Origin: Terfezia claveryi
Taxonomy: Eukaryota > Ascomycota > Pezizomycetes > Pezizales > Pezizaceae
Assembly: GCA_015179025.1 (NCBI GenBank)
Contig: WHUX01000117.1
Span: 62,001 to 126,000 of the forward strand
Length of the DNA: 64,000 nucleotides
Direction of reading: 5' to 3'
The position numbers and the translations under genes were made by a program. The notes beneath the pieces are model-generated. The model worked only from the letters and a program-made list of their open reading frames with translations. It was not told the origin of the DNA and ran no database searches. Below are positions 1-10,577 of this stretch, in pieces. How positions within the stretch are numbered: position 1 is the stretch's first letter; each line of letters starts with the position of its first letter.

Positions 1-63
1 TTCCCTATACTCCATGATTTAGGGCTCTTAGGTATTTTACAAATTATTCTCTAAACTCGTATG

Positions 64-607
64 TGTAACGTGGGCTCTGGGAACAAGGCGACCAAGGGGT
101 ACGCCGGGGAGAAGGCAGAGGCTAGGGCAAGACACATGTAGGAACGCTACGTGTGTGACTAGGGGAAGGCTGAGGCGGGAGACAAGGGCGAGAGGCAAGA
201 GAGAAAGTGGGCAAGGGGCACGAGACACGCGGAGGCAGTTGCCGCGTGTGTCAGGGTCAGGGGAGGCAGCTGGGCTGCAGAGACAAGGCGAGGCAAGGCA
301 AGGACAGGAGGTTCGCGGGGTGGGCAGCAGGGCTGCAGAGTCGAGGCGAGACAAGGAGGTACACAAGGGAGATGCACCAACGTGGAGAGAAGCAAGGCCC
401 TGTATTGGATATACAAGACATTGGATGGGGATCCAACGAGAGGGCGGAGAGAGCAAGCTATATATACAGGCTTCCTTCCTGGCCAAGGCCACCGGAAGGA
501 ATAAGGTTTCCGAGACCCCTTATCTCGGGAACAGAGATAACAACGATATCAATCAATAATAACGCCGTCCGACTCTCAAACCTGGCTAGGAAAGGACGGT
601 TGTGACA
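64..607 (-). repeat. 3' LTR of element A
   Basis: Long terminal repeat downstream of pol. It begins TGTAACGTGG and ends TTGTGACA on the plus strand and is preceded by the target duplication GTATG. A TATA-like stretch (CTATATATACAGG) lies near 456-470. Open frames on both strands inside it are non-coding and recur in the other LTR. Confidence 0.93.
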
Positions 608-624
608 CTATCCCCCCTTTAGGC
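608..624 (-). other. Polypurine tract of element A
   Basis: Directly inside the 3' LTR the minus strand reads GCCTAAAGGGGGGATAG. A purine run abutting the 3' LTR is the usual plus-strand priming site. Element B has a closely similar tract at the same place (43310-43325). Confidence 0.75.
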
Positions 625-821
625 TCGGAGCTCCAGCGACTAGGAGGCCTGGGCACGATAACCGGCAAAATCAACACAGGAAACAACAACAACAAGGTAA
701 GGACAAAAACCCCAACTCCAAACAACAAGAACATAAACAACAACAAGAATACAAAGTCACGACCTCAGTCGACTGGGCGAGGCTTCCTAGTGTATCGCTG
801 GTGGAACAGGGTAACCAAATC

Positions 822-3800
822 CTACGCATTCTCCAAGTCCTCTGCGGGTTGCCAAGTGGCCTCCTCGTCTCCTAACCACTTGACCTTATACTGAACTCGT
901 CCATAGTGTTTCCTTAAGTCCAGTACCTCCTCAACCTCCCACTCCTCTTCACCTGCGATCACTACTGGAGGAGGTGGGGGGTGCTTTTGCCCGGGAAGGG
1001 GATCGGCGGCGGCTGGCTCGATCTCCGAGACATGAACGACCGGATGGCGCTTGATATCCTTGGGAAACCTCAGCCGGTAAGCATGAGTGCCCACAGCTGC
1101 TAACACCTTATAGGGGCCTAGGAACTTGTGATCCAACTTACGAGAGGGTCGTTCTGTCCGGAAGTGTCTGCTAGAGAGCCATACCTTGTCTCCTGGTTGG
1201 TATTTGGGGGCCGGTAACCTAGACCCGTTGGCATATTCTGCTTGCCTGACCTGAGCATAACCCAACTCAGTCTTCAGGGTAGAGTAGAGTTCAGAAATCT
1301 GCGTGGCGAACTCCTTGGCTGGGGCATTCTCCCTGGCCTTGCGCAGAGGTACTAGGGAGTCTACGAACCGAGGGTGCCAGCCATAATTGGCCAGGAATGG
1401 GGACGTTTTCAGCGACTCGGAGAACTGGTTGTTGGCGGCAAATTCACAGGTTGCTAGCAACGAAACCCAGTTGTTCTGCTGGTAGCTGATGAAGGCCCGC
1501 AGATACTGTTCCATAATCGCATTCATCCTTTCCGATTGGCCATCCGTCTGGGGGTGGTAAGCTGTTGACAGATGAACTTTGATCCCCAGAAGTTCGCAGA
1601 AGGCTTGCCAGAATTCTGAGGTAAACTGAGGGCCACGGTCAGACACGATCGATTCAGGGAGGCCATGGTATCGGAATACATTATTGAGGTAGAGGTTGGC
1701 TAACTCCGGAGCGGAGCAGGTATCCTGGCAGGGTATAACATGCCTCATCTTCGTCAACCGATCCACCACCATCAGGATGGCATTGAATCCCGAGTCCTTT
1801 GGCAACCCAGTTACAAAGTCCATGGTCAGGTGTTGCCAGGGCCGATCCGGGATCTCCAGGGGCTTCAAGGTTCCGTAGGGGGCATGACGAGTGGGTTTTG
1901 CACGCTTGCAGATATGGCAGTTCCGTATGTACTGTTCTACCTCCTTTCGCTGGTCAATCCATGTGTATTGTCTGGCTAGTAGTTCTAACGTCTTAGCCAC
2001 TCCAGGGTGGCCTGCAGCCAGGGTATCATGGTGTTCCTTGATCAGCTGCATCCGCAGCTCCCCTTCAGGTATATAGAGCCGATCTAGGTGGTATAGGAGG
2101 CCGTCCTGAGTGGTGCACTCGGCTAGGGAAATCTTGGTATGACGGCGCTGTCCAGACTCCACTGCGGTAATTATATCCTTAACCAGGTCGTCCTCCGTAT
2201 ATGCCCGTCGTATCCGCAGAAGGAGATCTGCTCCGGGGTTCGCTTCAGCTTCAGCATCAGCATCAACATCAGCATCAGCATCAGCATCAGCATCAACATC
2301 AGCATCAGGGTCAGCTTCCACATCAGCCTCAGCCTCAGCTTCAGCTTCCGCAAGGGTATTGGCCGCCAGGTCGAGATTTTCGGGTTTCAGTACCACCTGA
2401 TTCTGGTACTTCAGCCTTTCATCCCCCCCTTTAGGGAGATCTCCTGATCTCCTGGTCAGTGCATCCGGCTTACCCCCAGCCTTTCCCGGCCGATACCTTA
2501 TCTTGAAGTTAAACCGAGAGAGGAATTCCGACCACCTAGCCTGTCGGCGATTTAGCAATTTGGTGGTTGTGAAGTATTCTAGGTTCTTATGGTCAGAGAG
2601 GACCTCGATAACCCCCTTTGCCGATTCCAGGTGTGGTCTCCATTCCTCGAATGCTCGCACAATGGCCATTAACTCCTTATCATAGATTTCGTAATTACAC
2701 TCCGCCGGGGAGTGCTTTTTGGAGAAATAGGCCACTGGGTGGAGGACTCCATCGACATACTGGGACAGGATTCTAGCGGAGACATAGTCGGAGGCGTCCG
2801 TTTCCACGATGCACTCGCTATCAGGGTCAAAATGGGCCAGGATTAGGGCTGAGCAGAAGGCTTCCTTGAGGTTCTGGAAGGCGGATTGGGCTTCTGGATT
2901 CCAGTGGAAGGCCCTTTTTGTCAGGTGTGAGCCAGCTTCTACCTTCGTTTTCGTCAAGGCCGTCAGGGGTGCCACGATTCTTGAGTATCCCAGGATAAAT
3001 CGGCGGTAGAAGTTGGCAAATCCTAGGAAGGCCTGCACATTCTTCAAATTGGCTGGGGTTTCCCACTCTTGGATTGCAGCAACTTTGGCGGGGTCCATCC
3101 TAATACCTTCCGTGGTTATGATCAAGCCCAGGTACTTCACCTCTTGGACGTGGAATTCGCATTTTTCAGGCTTAAGGTACAGCCCAGCCTGCTCCAGCTT
3201 CTCCAGCACTTGTCGGACGTGGATCTTGTGTTCCGCTAGGGTATCCGAGTAGATGAGGATATCGTCCAGGTAGGCGGTGCAGAATACATCCAGAAAGTCC
3301 CGCAGAGTATCATTGATAAAGTGCTGAAAGGAGGCGGGGGCGTTGGTTAGGCCGAAGGGCATCACATTGTACTCAAAATGGCCATATCGCGTCCGGAAGG
3401 CAGTTTTCCACTCCTCCCCCTCAGCAATTCGTACCAAGTTGTAGGCCCCTCTCAGATCCAATTTGGTGAACCATTTGGCCTTGGAGAGCCTGGCTAATGT
3501 CTCCTGGATCAGGGGCAAGGGGTACCTGTTTTTTACCGTAATCTCATTCAGGCCGCGATAATCCACGCACAACCTAAGGGAGCCGTCCGACTTCTTCACG
3601 AACAGCACCGGGGCACCCGCTGGGGAGGAGCTGTAGCGAATGAAGCTCTTGTTGAGGTTTTCCTCCAGATACTTTTTCAGAGCTTCCAGTTCCATCCGGG
3701 ACATCCCATAGAGAGGTCCATAAGGGGGGGTCTTACCTTCTACCAGCGGGATTGTGTGGTCGTATGGTCGATGGGGGGCAAGCTTCTCCGCGGCTTTCTC

Positions 3801-4145
3801 AGAGAACAAGTCAATGAATTCGTGGTATTCACCCAGCACCATGGACTTCCATTCTTCCTTGGACCGCAGCTTATTGATTTCCAGGTTAACTTCGCAGATT
3901 GATAGAGTATGGGCTTTCAGCTTGTGCCTTCTGGTAAGGTAAGCAAAGGCTCCTGCTCCAATGAAGTTGATATCGAGGGGTTTTAGTGGGGGCGTTTCTG
4001 CCATCACCTGGCTAGGATCCTCTATCGGGGGTGGTAGGGCACATAATCCTTTAACGGCAGTCTGTGGGGCACCGCAGTGCTTCTCGCAATACTCGCTATT
4101 AAAGTTCAAGGTGTAAGAGCCAAAGTTAACGGAGACATCATGCAT
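822..4145 (-). CDS. Pol polyprotein (RT, RNase H, integrase, chromodomain), element A
   Basis: Open frame of 1107 codons from the RT side of the polyprotein. RT shows the active site YLDDILIYS with the DD at residues 293-295. RNase H motifs ETDASDY (about 448-454) and SDHKNLEYF (about 517) follow. Integrase has an HHCC finger (His706/His713, CHIC at 743-746) and catalytic D776, D836 and E872, giving the D,D35E spacing. The tail from about 1067 (EEEWEVEEVLD, VKWLG, TWQPAEDLE) is a chromodomain, which in chromoviruses guides integration to marked chromatin. Residues 599-636 form an Ala/Asp/Glu linker coded by a hexanucleotide repeat. The protease lies in the same frame upstream, separated by one TAG at 4152-4154 where element B has TGG, so the first ATG here is not the natural start. 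Confidence 0.93.
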   Translation of the reverse strand: MHDVSVNFGSYTLNFNSEYCEKHCGAPQTAVKGLCALPPPIEDPSQVMAETPPLKPLDINFIGAGAFAYLTRRHKLKAHTLSICEVNLEINKLRSKEEWKSMVLGEYHEFIDLFSEKAAEKLAPHRPYDHTIPLVEGKTPPYGPLYGMSRMELEALKKYLEENLNKSFIRYSSSPAGAPVLFVKKSDGSLRLCVDYRGLNEITVKNRYPLPLIQETLARLSKAKWFTKLDLRGAYNLVRIAEGEEWKTAFRTRYGHFEYNVMPFGLTNAPASFQHFINDTLRDFLDVFCTAYLDDILIYSDTLAEHKIHVRQVLEKLEQAGLYLKPEKCEFHVQEVKYLGLIITTEGIRMDPAKVAAIQEWETPANLKNVQAFLGFANFYRRFILGYSRIVAPLTALTKTKVEAGSHLTKRAFHWNPEAQSAFQNLKEAFCSALILAHFDPDSECIVETDASDYVSARILSQYVDGVLHPVAYFSKKHSPAECNYEIYDKELMAIVRAFEEWRPHLESAKGVIEVLSDHKNLEYFTTTKLLNRRQARWSEFLSRFNFKIRYRPGKAGGKPDALTRRSGDLPKGGDERLKYQNQVVLKPENLDLAANTLAEAEAEAEADVEADPDADVDADADADADVDADAEAEANPGADLLLRIRRAYTEDDLVKDIITAVESGQRRHTKISLAECTTQDGLLYHLDRLYIPEGELRMQLIKEHHDTLAAGHPGVAKTLELLARQYTWIDQRKEVEQYIRNCHICKRAKPTRHAPYGTLKPLEIPDRPWQHLTMDFVTGLPKDSGFNAILMVVDRLTKMRHVIPCQDTCSAPELANLYLNNVFRYHGLPESIVSDRGPQFTSEFWQAFCELLGIKVHLSTAYHPQTDGQSERMNAIMEQYLRAFISYQQNNWVSLLATCEFAANNQFSESLKTSPFLANYGWHPRFVDSLVPLRKARENAPAKEFATQISELYSTLKTELGYAQVRQAEYANGSRLPAPKYQPGDKVWLSSRHFRTERPSRKLDHKFLGPYKVLAAVGTHAYRLRFPKDIKRHPVVHVSEIEPAAADPLPGQKHPPPPPVVIAGEEEWEVEEVLDLRKHYGRVQYKVKWLGDEEATWQPAEDLENA
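2245..2350. repeat. Coding microsatellite (GCATCA/GCTTCA)n
   Basis: A run of hexanucleotides in which GCATCA, ACATCA and GCTTCA alternate on the plus strand. On the minus strand it codes the alternating Ala-Asp/Ala-Glu linker between RNase H and integrase of element A. Element B has a much shorter version at about 44910-44950. Confidence 0.85.
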
Positions 4146-4151
4146 TCGGAG

Positions 4152-4565
4152 CTAGGGGATCCCCAAGACAATGGGGTATTTGAGCTTGGTTACAAACATG
4201 GGGAGGCTTTCCGAATGGTCTCCAATGGCACTAGGTAGGCATGCGAGGTCGGTAATAGCCCTGGAAGAGATAGGTCGGCCATCAATGACATCAAGAAGGC
4301 GGGGGGTCTCTAGCTTGGCTGTTGGTATTGAATTTTTACTGACAAAGGTCTGATCAATGAAGGCTATTCCTGAAGCACCACAATCTATGAGAGCTGATGT
4401 TACCACTGTTTTACCATTGAATTTAACAGTTATTGGTACTACAAAATGCTCGCCAAACAAGCGAGATTCGTCAACAGATATAGATGCAGGAACAGAGAAA
4501 GACGACAAAGACAAATGACCCAGGATAGGTCCCTTGCTAGTGTCAGTGACTATGCAAGGGACAGG
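4152..4565 (-). CDS. Retropepsin-like protease, element A, ends at a stop
   Basis: Minus-strand frame with the aspartic protease signature ALIDCGASGIAFID. The catalytic Asp is kept and the usual D-S/T-G is D-C-G, as in element B. It is open from the frameshift site at 4568-4574 to a TAG at 4152-4154. Element B has TGG (Trp) at that codon (LGIPWLRMH), and on the other strand the change is CpA to TpA. No ATG is needed upstream because the frame is minus 1 relative to gag and would be reached by frameshifting. Confidence 0.8.
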   Translation of the reverse strand, partial: PVPCIVTDTSKGPILGHLSLSSFSVPASISVDESRLFGEHFVVPITVKFNGKTVVTSALIDCGASGIAFIDQTFVSKNSIPTAKLETPRLLDVIDGRPISSRAITDLACLPSAIGDHSESLPMFVTKLKYPIVLGIP

Positions 4566-5683
4566 GCTTTTCCCGACTCATCCACCTCTTCAATGCTGGA
4601 TTAGGAGATGGCGTGGGCGGCCATCGAGCGGTTTTTGCGGAGGGGACATGCCGCGATAAAATGGTCCCCCTTTCCGCATGCAATGCACAAACCCTGAGTG
4701 CGGCGACGGTCCCTTTCCTCCTGGGTAAGACGAGGTCTACCTGCTGACAGGTCCATGGGGGCAGCCCCACCCGCTACTAGGGAGGGGTGTGCAGGCTTGT
4801 TGACTGGTGTGGGTTGTTGTTGTTGGGTGCGTGCTGTCAGAAATGGTGTACGGGGAGTCGAGGTCGGGAGTGTCTTTTGGGGGGCTCTGAGTGCCACTGT
4901 CTGCTGTTCCACCCAGCTAGCTTGTTCAATAAGTCCCTCCAGGGTCTTGGTCGGTAGGCAGTAAACCAGAGCCTTTTTCAGCTCGAAGGTAAGCCCGTCT
5001 TTGAACTGATCGAGCTTGGCTTCGTCATTCCAATTGAGCTCTGCTGCTAGCCTGGAGAACTCAGCGACATAGGCTGACAGTTCGTTGTGTTTTTGCTTGA
5101 GGTCTCGCAGGGCCCTGCTGGCGGTTCCTTTAGGATCCGGGTCTCCGAAGGCTCAGTCCAGGATTGCCATTAGTGCTGGGATGTCTACCAGATCAATCCC
5201 CGTGGCCTTGACGAAGGGCTGTACCTGGTCCATGGCCTTACCCTCCAGTAGGCCATAGACGTATGAGAGCTGGTGGTGGACGGTGGGGAACTTTGCCGAG
5301 TCCCCAGAGAGTTTTATCTGCACAGAGTTTTTCCATGCTCATAGCCGGCCCCGGTCCCCATTAAACTTGGGTGGGGTGGGTAGGTCTTGTGTTTTCTGGT
5401 TTTTTGGACCATCGGTCAGGTCCAAAGCGCGAGTCAGTCTCCGGATGGTTATCCTGTCCTCTGCTGCATCTTCTCGGAGGAGGGTTATTTCATCTTCAGC
5501 TTCTCGGATTCGCCTTTCGGCTTTCTGAAGGTCCGCTCCTTGTTGTTCGCCGATGGCATAAGTATCTGTGAATATCTCGATCACAGTTCGTCGGTATGCT
5601 GATAGTTCTGTCGGGTCTGATGGGATCGGAGTCGCCCTCCAGGCTGCGAATCTATCGGTGGGTAGTGGAATGTTCGCGGACAT
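4550..5683 (-). pseudogene. gag of element A (stops in frame)
   Basis: Capsid/nucleocapsid region. The likely start is the ATG at 5683, 32 bp inside the 5' LTR (protein begins MSANIPLPTDRF). A coiled-coil N-terminal part rich in Glu/Arg is followed by PPKFNGDR. Downstream is a gag core, then a nucleocapsid with one CCHC knuckle CIACGKGDHFIAAC near 4645-4690. In-frame stops are TGA at 5339-5341 (shared with element B), TGA at 5153-5155 where B has Arg in LDRAFGDPD, and TAA at 4601-4603. The first two are explained by CGA to TGA. The natural gag end is TAG at 4550-4552. Confidence 0.8.
4568..4574 (-). promoter_or_regulatory. Candidate -1 frameshift heptamer G GGA AAA, element A
   Basis: On the coding strand GGGAAAA sits in the gag frame as G GGA AAA, about 15 nt before the gag stop TAG at 4550-4552. 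The protease frame is open in minus 1 from exactly this region. The same heptamer and phase occur in element B. Confidence 0.65.
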
Positions 5684-5689
5684 CGTACC

Positions 5690-5714
5690 GGTTGGTCTGA
5701 AAGATCCAACGTAG
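5690..5714 (-). other. Presumed primer-binding region, element A
   Basis: The minus strand just inside the 5' LTR reads CTACGTTGGATCTTTC. Element B has CTATGTTGGATCTTAT. Only about nine bases (TTGGATCTT) are conserved before the copies diverge, which is short for a tRNA primer. The LTR transcript contains ATCCAATGT, which can pair with ACGTTGGAT including one G-U pair, so self-priming as in Tf1-type elements is possible. This is inference. Confidence 0.4.
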
Positions 5715-6258
5715 TGTAACGTAGGCTCTGGGAACAAGGCGACTAAGGGGTACGCCGGGGAGAAGGCAGAGGCTAGGGCAAGACACACGTAGGAACGCTA
5801 CGTGTGTGACTAGGGGAAGGCTGAGGCGGGAGACAAGGGCGAGAGGCAAGAGAGACAGTGGGCAATGGGCACGAGACATGCGGAGGCAGTTGCCGTATGT
5901 GTCAGGGTCAGGGGAGGCAGCTGGGCTGCAGAGACAAGGCGAGGCAAAGCAAGGACAGGAGGTTCGCGGGGTGGGCAGCAGGGCTGCAGAGTCGAGGCGA
6001 GACAAGGAGGTGCACAAGGGAGATGCACCAACGTGGAGAGAAGCAAGGCCCTGTATTGGATATACAAGACGTTGGATGGGGATCCAACGAGAGGGCGGAG
6101 AGAGCAAGCTATATATACAGGCTTCCTTCCTGGCCAAGGCCACCGGAAGGAATAAGGTTCCCGAGACCCCTTATCTCGAGAACAGAGATAACAACGATAT
6201 CAATCAACAATAACGCCGTCCGACTCTCAAACCTGGCTAGGAAAGGACGGTTGTGACA
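5715..6258 (-). repeat. 5' LTR of element A
   Basis: The 544-bp partner of the LTR at 64-607, with the same ends and TATA-like motif, followed at 6259-6263 by the duplicated target GTATG. Confidence 0.93.
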
Positions 6259-6263
6259 GTATG

Positions 6264-7411
6264 CAGCTTTTGAGCCCCCTGCCATCCAATTCCAACGAAA
6301 ACCTATTGAGTTCTACCCTACAGCCATTTTATTGCATATCATTGTATTGCACTGCCCCGTCACATGCTGTTAGTTTTTTATTAAGTTACTATAGCAACCG
6401 ACAACTTCCGATGTTACCATAGCAACGCCAAGGTAGTAAACAAAAATTCTCTCACCACTCGTACTATTTAACATGAATACCTACTTCTCTTGTGCTCACT
6501 CTCTCTCCTTCAGTAGTTATCAAAACAACTCCAAACTCGAGATATGGCTCCTCATGATCAAGCTGTTATAGATAGTTCAGAGTGCATGATACCTGTTGAG
6601 GTAGAACAAGCACAAAATACCTTTTTCGAATAACCTATTTTAAGCACTGCTTTTGTAGGGGTTGTACTACCTAGTTGTATATATGCAATCCCTAATTCTT
6701 ATTAGTTGATTATGTTTACTAACTCTATACTTACCATTAACAATATGAATGCTTGCAAAATCCCTATAATCCTTCATTAACAAGAATAGCTTGCGAAATC
6801 CCTTTAATAATTAGCCTTATAACTTTCTTTATAATTGTCATTGATCATACTATACCCCTTATATATTAGTATCTTTATTAGTAAAAGAAGATAATTATGA
6901 AGAGAATATTAAGGGTTTACTATTATGCAAGATATTATTATCTCTGCTGATACTTACTCTCTTACGGGATAGCATAATGCTAATATTCTTGTGACTTATA
7001 TTTAAGACTACCCTGATGCTGCATTTCTTAACCTTTTCTATATACATTGAGTATCATTCTAGTAAGTTGTTGGGATATTGGCTTTATCTATAATGCTTTT
7101 GACCTTAATAAGCTCATTATTTGAGAATACCTGTTATTTAATAAGCTTATGCCATGTTATTTGCTTCTATTGTAGCTCTTCCTAGTTTTCTTCCATCCAT
7201 GCTACCAAGCACTCCAATTCAAATTTCGACCATAAGCCATATCGGAATTCTGTAGGCATCATAGAGGAGGTTTTTCTTCTGGATCATACTCTGAAACCTT
7301 GATGACACCATCAGGTAGTCGGCCAATGAGTGCTCTTGCCAAGCTGCCAAAATGTGATACAGAAAATCTCAGGTATGTATAAAGTATATACCGGTATATG
7401 CTCTTGCAAGC
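6264..7411. other. AT-rich intergenic DNA, no gene seen
   Basis: No frame longer than about 60 codons and no recognisable domain or RNA gene. The sequence is AT-rich with many TA-rich words between element A and the foldback element. Confidence 0.6.
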
Positions 7412-8271
7412 CAATAATATACCTGTAGCATGCAGGGGTCACATAAGCTAAGAATGTGGGGATCGTTGCGAATCCCCTATTCTTAGCTTATCTGCACCCT
7501 AGGGGATCCTCCTACCGCAAATTTTCTAGCTAAGCTTGGCGTCAACCGTAGTCGCTTTTGAAAAATATAGCAAAGAATAATGGGGTTTATGTATGTTTCT
7601 TACATATGTGCATATATGTATACATACCAGCTCATACTGAATTTCCTACCACTATACTATTATAGATACCCTCTAGTACCTATTAATGAACAGGGATGGG
7701 CTAACGAACACCCCTATAGCTAAGTGTCTCCAGCCATAATTTATAATATAGCAGGAGCTATAATGAGAAGCTTGTTCCAGCTTAATATATAACTAAGGAA
7801 ATAACTACACTCTACAAGATGGTTGGCCTCACATCTCAGCAAAATTTACTCCATGCCAAATAACATACCTTCTTATATGACCTCCCCGATGACTCCCTCT
7901 TTCCCTCTCTACCCTACCCTTAGGCTGAGCAACCTGCTAACAAGTAAATAGATACTATAGAGAGCTTAACAAAAGGTCTATATCTATGTTAGAATAGCTC
8001 TTGTAGCAGAAGCCTAATATATGGTACCAGTATATGGTCGAAATGAGAGGCACCTATCTCTGAAAAATAAGTAATTCCGAGAATTCTTATTTAATTAACA
8101 AAATCCTCTCCACTTATACTCCACTGGAACTACCTCCCTCCGACACCCCTTCTTGGTATCCTCAACTACCATGGTGAGGTCTCCAATAGAACTAGAAGCA
8201 CTGATACCTCCCCTCTTGGGCTTCAATAGTCCCTTCAGTGGGGGGGTATCCTAGCCTCCTCAAAGGGCGTA

Positions 8272-8865
8272 AAACCATGGATATTAGTACAAGCTAATTT
8301 CCATATATGAGGACTAACTGGGCACTATGAGGGCTTCTTTGTTGGGCGTTCGGGCATCTGCTGGAAGAGCTCCAGGGTTTAATATTAGGTTGGAAATTTT
8401 GGTTAATTTCTAGGTTAAAATTTGAGAGAGCAGCAGGGTTAGATGGTGAACTATAATATCTAGTTGATGGTAGGAGAGTCCCGATGGTAGAGACTATGTT
8501 AGATACTAGGTTCGATATATATTCAATGCTGGCTAGGTTCAATGGTGGGTTCAACACTGGGTTTAATACTAAGTTTATCTCTACGAAGGGTTGTGCTAAC
8601 CAGACTAGGTTAAATACTTAAGTTGACTCTGGCTTAGATACTTAGATTGAACACCAGTTTGGATATTGGGTTTGGCTTTAGGTTGGTTACTAAGTTGGAT
8701 AGTAGGTTCAAGTTGGAAGCTGGAAAAGCAATTTAGGAAGATACTGAGACAATTTCTAGGTTGAATACTGATTTAGGTACTAGTAGAGCTTCTGAGTTGG
8801 AGGCGAGTGCAGCAGGGTTTTACTCTGGATTAACTATGAACATATGGTTGCTTTGAGGGACTGAA
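8272..8865. repeat. Spacer of foldback element with degenerate GGTT-AATACT repeats
   Basis: The loop between the arms holds many imperfect copies of words such as CTAGGTTGAATACT, GGTTCAATGCTGG and GGTTTAATACTAAG at irregular 15-25 bp spacing. It looks like a decayed minisatellite. The 87-codon frame inside it is low complexity and not supported as a gene. Confidence 0.6.
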
Positions 8866-9699
8866 ATGCCCTTTGAGGAGGTTGGGATATCCCCTCTACC
8901 GAAGGAACTATTGAAGCCCAAGAGGGGGAGTATCAGTGCTTCTAGTTCTATTGGAGACCTTACTATAGTGGTTAAGGATGCCAGGAAGGCGGCTTCGGAA
9001 GGAGGTAGTTTAAGTAGGGTATAACTGGGGACAATTTTATTAATTAAATAAGAATTCTCAGAATTACTTATTTTTCAGAGATATATGCCTCTCGTTCTAA
9101 CCATACCCTGGCACCATATATTAGGCTTCTGCTATAAGAGCTATTCTAACATAGATATAGACCCTTAGTTGAGCTCTCCATAGTATCTATTTACTTATTG
9201 GCAAGTTACTCGGCCTAAAGGTAGGGTAGAGGGGGAAGAAGGGGGTCATCGGGGAGGTTATATTAGAAGGTATGTTATTTGGCATAGAGTAAATTTTGCC
9301 GAGATGTGAGGGCAACCACCTTGTAGAGTGTAGTTGTTTCTATAGTTACGTATCAAGCCGGAATAAGCTTCTCATTATAGCTCCTGCTATATCATAAATT
9401 GTGGCTGGAGACACTTGGCTACAGGGGTGTTCGTTAGCCCATCCCTGTTCATTAATAGGTGCTAGAGGGTACATCATTGAGACTTCTCGAATTCGCATCT
9501 TTCGTAAAGATGGAAGATAGAATCTGATAAGATTCTGCCTGTAATAAAGTCACATATGCCGTCTTAAGCTATCGCATCCAACGTCTTGAGCGCCGATTTA
9601 AGATGCAATCCATCCAGCCTCTGTAATGAGACTAGCCTCTGTCTTACCCTAAACCTGTGTGGGCTTGGCATTGTGTCGCAGCTTAACGGTGAAATAAAG

Positions 9700-9800
9700 T
9701 CTAAAAAAAACCAAAATGAAAAATGAAAGGATGAATTGAACCTCTGACCTGCCAATTATAATAAACTTGAACTAAAAACCCAATCCACTGCACCATAAAC
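9700..9800 (-). ncRNA. tRNA-like Pol III unit with T8 terminator
   Basis: The minus strand carries an A-box-like TGGTGCAGTGGATTGG (about 9780-9795), a B-box-like GGTTCAATTCATCC (about 9731-9744) and a T8 run at 9703-9710, with the spacing of a tRNA-derived unit. The acceptor stem does not pair convincingly, so this is a tRNA pseudogene or SINE head rather than a working tRNA. Confidence 0.35.
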
Positions 9801-10385
9801 AAGTAATAATAATAATACTTAACTAAGCAATATAATCTACAAGATATAAACTTGATATAAGAATTATATATTCAATTATTATTAATCATAGTAGGTTGCA
9901 AGGGGTTTGAGCCAACCAGACTAGTCTAGCATGGTATGAGACTATCTAGCATAGCCTCGATCAGACCTTCGTAGAGTTTAGCAGCAATATAGTCTCATCT
10001 ACATAGAATATAGGTACTGTTATTACAAGTTGAGTTTATATTCCGGTTATCTATAAGTCTTATTAAATAGACTCGGACCCTACTACCAATATTTTATTTG
10101 ACTTTTGATCTATCAACCCCAATGTATAGGAATACAATATGAAATAGATAGCCGTTTGTAATTTGTTCATATCTTACATATCATATTATATTGATTATCC
10201 ACTTCAATATTATAATTTAAGTAATCCTCCTGTTTTTCCAATCTAGTAATTTTATTTAGTGTATGCTAAGCTTACTACAAGTAATAAGCTAGCATAATGC
10301 CAAGCTTGCTCAGTGCCAAGCCTGCTCAGTACCAAGCCCACATAGGTTTAGGGTAAGACAGAGGCTAGAGGCTAGAAGGATAGCA

Positions 10386-10577
10386 TCTTAAATCAGCCAG
10401 CTTAAGACGCTACAGAGGCTGGATGCAATAGTGTCTTAAATCGGCCAGCTTAAGATGCTGCAGAGGCTGGATACGATAGCGTCTTAAATCGGCTAGCTTA
10501 AGATGCTGCAGAGGCTGGATATGATAGCATCTTAAATCGGCCAGCTTAAGATGCTATAGAGGCTAGATCTTATCAGA
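10386..10577. repeat. 48-bp tandem repeat, four units
   Basis: Units start at 10386, 10434, 10482 and 10530 with TCTTAAATC-GCCAGCTTAAG and contain AGAGGCTGGAT. Each unit also holds a short inverted pair (CTTAAATC...CTTAAG). It lies just inside the right end of the nested TA element. Confidence 0.85.

Larger units (their letters stand above)
64..6258 (-). mobile_element. Ty3/gypsy chromovirus A, full length
   Basis: This is a complete LTR retrotransposon with its coding strand on the minus strand. Both LTRs are 544 bp (64-607 and 5715-6258), start TG and end CA. The element is flanked by a perfect 5-bp duplication GTATG at 59-63 and 6259-6263. Order from right to left is 5' LTR, gag with a CCHC knuckle, protease, RT, RNase H, integrase and a C-terminal chromodomain, which is the fungal chromovirus layout. 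By eye the LTRs differ at about 14 sites, mostly transitions, so the insertion is fairly young. gag carries three in-frame stops and the protease-RT junction one, so the element is probably not autonomous although RT to chromodomain is open. Confidence 0.95.

Noticed and set aside
37..605. Frames of 130-150 codons on both strands at the left end
   Set aside because: They lie inside the LTR of element A and recur in the other LTR at 5652-6256; LTRs are non-coding.
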